Below are positions 21,366 to 22,451 of a stretch of DNA of 22,451 nt, piece after piece (the first letter of the stretch is position 1; each line of letters opens with the position of its first letter). The notes under the pieces were generated by a model. That model searched no databases. It had not been told where the DNA came from and saw nothing but the letters and a program-made list of their open reading frames with translations. A program made the translations under genes and the position numbers. Origin of the DNA: a virus; the IMG/VR virus record IMGVR_UViG_3300031877_000011, positions 1 to 22,451 of that record, one strand, 5' to 3'.

Positions 21366-21561
21366 TTGAAAACTTCTTTCTAACTTTGTAATGATGTGCG
21401 AGAACCATAGAATAAAACTTTCGCTCTTCTTTCTGTGCCAATGAAGTGTTGAGAAGAATACTGCAAGTTGGGTCTAAACCTTAAGCACGTTCACGGTCCA
21501 TTGAGGCACCGTCTTTGTCACAGCACGGTTATCTAACTTTTTTTGAGCCTTCCTCCACAGA

Positions 21562-21571
21562 AATAAATATG
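21562..21571 (+). promoter_or_regulatory. TATA-like box for the membrane-protein gene
   Basis: AAATAAATAT lies about 26 bases before a likely transcription start near 21592. AAGGAG follows, and then a TTG start eight bases further on at 21610. The spacing of TATA box, leader, ribosome-binding site and start is what an archaeal promoter would show. Confidence 0.45.
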
Positions 21572-21609
21572 TTTGCACTTCATTGTTAACAGTTCAAGGA
21601 GATGAAACA

Positions 21610-22071
21610 TTGTTTAAAAAGAGTGAAACTGATGAGGTTAAGCAAGTCAAGAGTGTTGCCCAGACTGTTGCACTCATGTATGCTATAGCGGGCGTTTTCC
21701 TTCTTCTATTAACCTTGAGATTTGTCGGCGAACTGTTAGGGGTTGTGAGCTTGCCCGATACAGAAGATGCTACGTTTTTTGGCAGTTTGGTGAGTTTGCT
21801 TCATAGAACAGGAACATTTATTGGCAATGTGCTCTGCGCTTTATTATTCGGAGGAATGACGTTCTTCTTCTTTGCACAGGTTTGTGGATTGTGGCGTTTA
21901 AAGAAGTGGGCTTTGTATGTTACGGCGGCCTCGACATGCCTTCTGTTTGTCTTTGTACTTTTCTCTGTAGCAACAGACCCCAATGTCGCACCATTCATAG
22001 GGCTTGTTTCGCTGGGCAGCGGTTTATTCTTAGCCTACCTACACAGTGTAAGAAAACATTTCAGCAACTGA
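21610..22071 (+). CDS. Four-helix integral membrane protein of unknown function
   Basis: A 153-residue protein with membrane helices at about residues 17-45, 69-94, 99-121 and 126-146. The N-terminus is charged (FKKSETDEVKQVKS). I chose the TTG at 21610 because AAGGAG lies eight bases upstream; a longer frame from TTG 21583 has no such signal. A short motif, GLWRLKKWALYV, matches a loop-and-helix section seen in small four-helix membrane proteins of many archaea and bacteria. No family name can be given. It may be a flanking host gene or a viral accessory gene. Confidence 0.65.
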   Translation: MFKKSETDEVKQVKSVAQTVALMYAIAGVFLLLLTLRFVGELLGVVSLPDTEDATFFGSLVSLLHRTGTFIGNVLCALLFGGMTFFFFAQVCGLWRLKKWALYVTAASTCLLFVFVLFSVATDPNVAPFIGLVSLGSGLFLAYLHSVRKHFSN

Positions 22072-22138
22072 AACGCTTTTCAGGGTATTTGTGGCGGGAT
22101 CTTCCGTAAACTCCCTTTTCTTCAAACGCGCATTATAT

Positions 22139-22363
22139 TTATCGCAATCGGTTAGCTTCCATGAACATAGCCCAGTATTTCTCGTTTCTAAAGGCGTAAG
22201 TGGGAGGAGTGATGTAAATGGCATCTACGTTGGCATATGCTTCAAGCGGTGGAATGATGCTGAGTTTTCTGAGTTCGGGCAAGTTGCATGTGGTTTGATG
22301 ATAGAGTAGACTCTGTTTTCCTGGTATGGAACCGGCTAATTGCTCGCCAGATTTTCCTTCCAT
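22139..22363 (-). CDS. Possible small protein or gene remnant
   Basis: A 74-residue frame whose last 55 residues read like real protein (LPELRKLSIIPPLEAYANVD, then AIYITPPTYAFRNEKYWAMF), while its start overlaps the end of the partial gene to its right. No family is recognised. It may be the end of a decayed or frame-shifted gene that once continued from the partial gene at 22336-22451. Confidence 0.3.
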   Translation of the reverse strand: MEGKSGEQLAGSIPGKQSLLYHQTTCNLPELRKLSIIPPLEAYANVDAIYITPPTYAFRNEKYWAMFMEANRLR

Positions 22364-22451
22364 TTGCCCGCCTGTTCGATCAATGCGTTATCCTTCGTTA
22401 TGGTTGTGACTCGCTCAAAGTCACGTAGAGCGTTCGTCCTGCTAAGCTCTT
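22336..22451 (-). CDS. C-terminal end of an unidentified gene (partial)
   Basis: An open frame enters from the right edge and ends at TAG (22336-22338), giving about 37 residues (LRDFERVTTITKDNALIEQA then GKWKENLASN). Composition is protein-like, with a charged, helical pattern. Family not recognised. It may be flanking host DNA. Confidence 0.4.
   Translation of the reverse strand, partial: ELSRTNALRDFERVTTITKDNALIEQAGKWKENLASN

Noticed and set aside
1-22451. CRISPR array, tRNA gene, insertion sequence or integrase
   Set aside because: I looked for regularly spaced repeats, cloverleaf-like arms, terminal inverted repeats and recombinase motifs and saw none that would stand up.

Overview
The window holds most of the virion-assembly gene set of a tailed virus or provirus (HK97-type capsid, long tail with a tape measure). 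A terminase, portal, prohead protease, decoration protein, major capsid protein, connector, neck proteins, tail tube, tail-assembly chaperones, tape measure and tail hub can all be recognised. The host is probably an archaeon, possibly a Bathyarchaeia-like lineage, though this is inference. The reasons are A/T-rich TATA-like boxes rather than bacterial -35/-10 pairs, many TTG and GTG starts, several small zinc-ribbon and ribbon-helix-helix proteins, and a membrane-anchored Pro-linker beta-sandwich protein of a type common in archaeal genomes. No integrase, replication gene, tRNA or attachment site is visible, so provirus versus free virus cannot be decided.

Layout. Almost everything from 1 to 19047 is transcribed on the minus strand, so the gene order reads right to left. 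First comes the head block (15185-19047): protease/scaffold fusion, decoration protein, major capsid protein, two small zinc proteins and a winged-helix protein. A plus-strand HEPN (ApeA-like) gene follows (14173-15165) and interrupts the module. The neck and tail block (3841-13985) comes next: connector, small neck genes, Pro-linker membrane protein, gp10-like protein, tail terminator, tail tube, a small ribbon-helix-helix protein, chaperones G and GT joined by a probable +1 ribosomal frameshift, tape measure and a 1344-residue hub. Then come tail fibre-like genes, a row of small membrane proteins (candidate lysis or membrane-exit functions), and a terminase pair at the left edge. Genes overlap by 1-11 bases at many junctions (ATGA, TAATG, TTGA), so translation is probably coupled.

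The portal gene lies apart on the plus strand (19348-20565). It is preceded by a 57-residue ribbon-helix-helix protein whose stop overlaps the portal start. The 130-base divergent gap between this pair and the protease operon carries tandem imperfect repeats that could be an operator.

Right of the portal (20566-22451) are a two-repeat zinc-binding protein, a four-helix membrane protein with a good TATA box and ribosome-binding site, and poorly resolved sequence to the edge. These could be accessory viral genes or flanking host DNA.

The most interesting points are the UUU-CGU frameshift site in the tail chaperone gene, the HEPN-domain cargo gene, the RHH/portal divergent promoter with its repeats, a possible frame-shifted extension of a capsid-adjacent zinc ribbon, and the membrane-anchored protein encoded among the neck genes.
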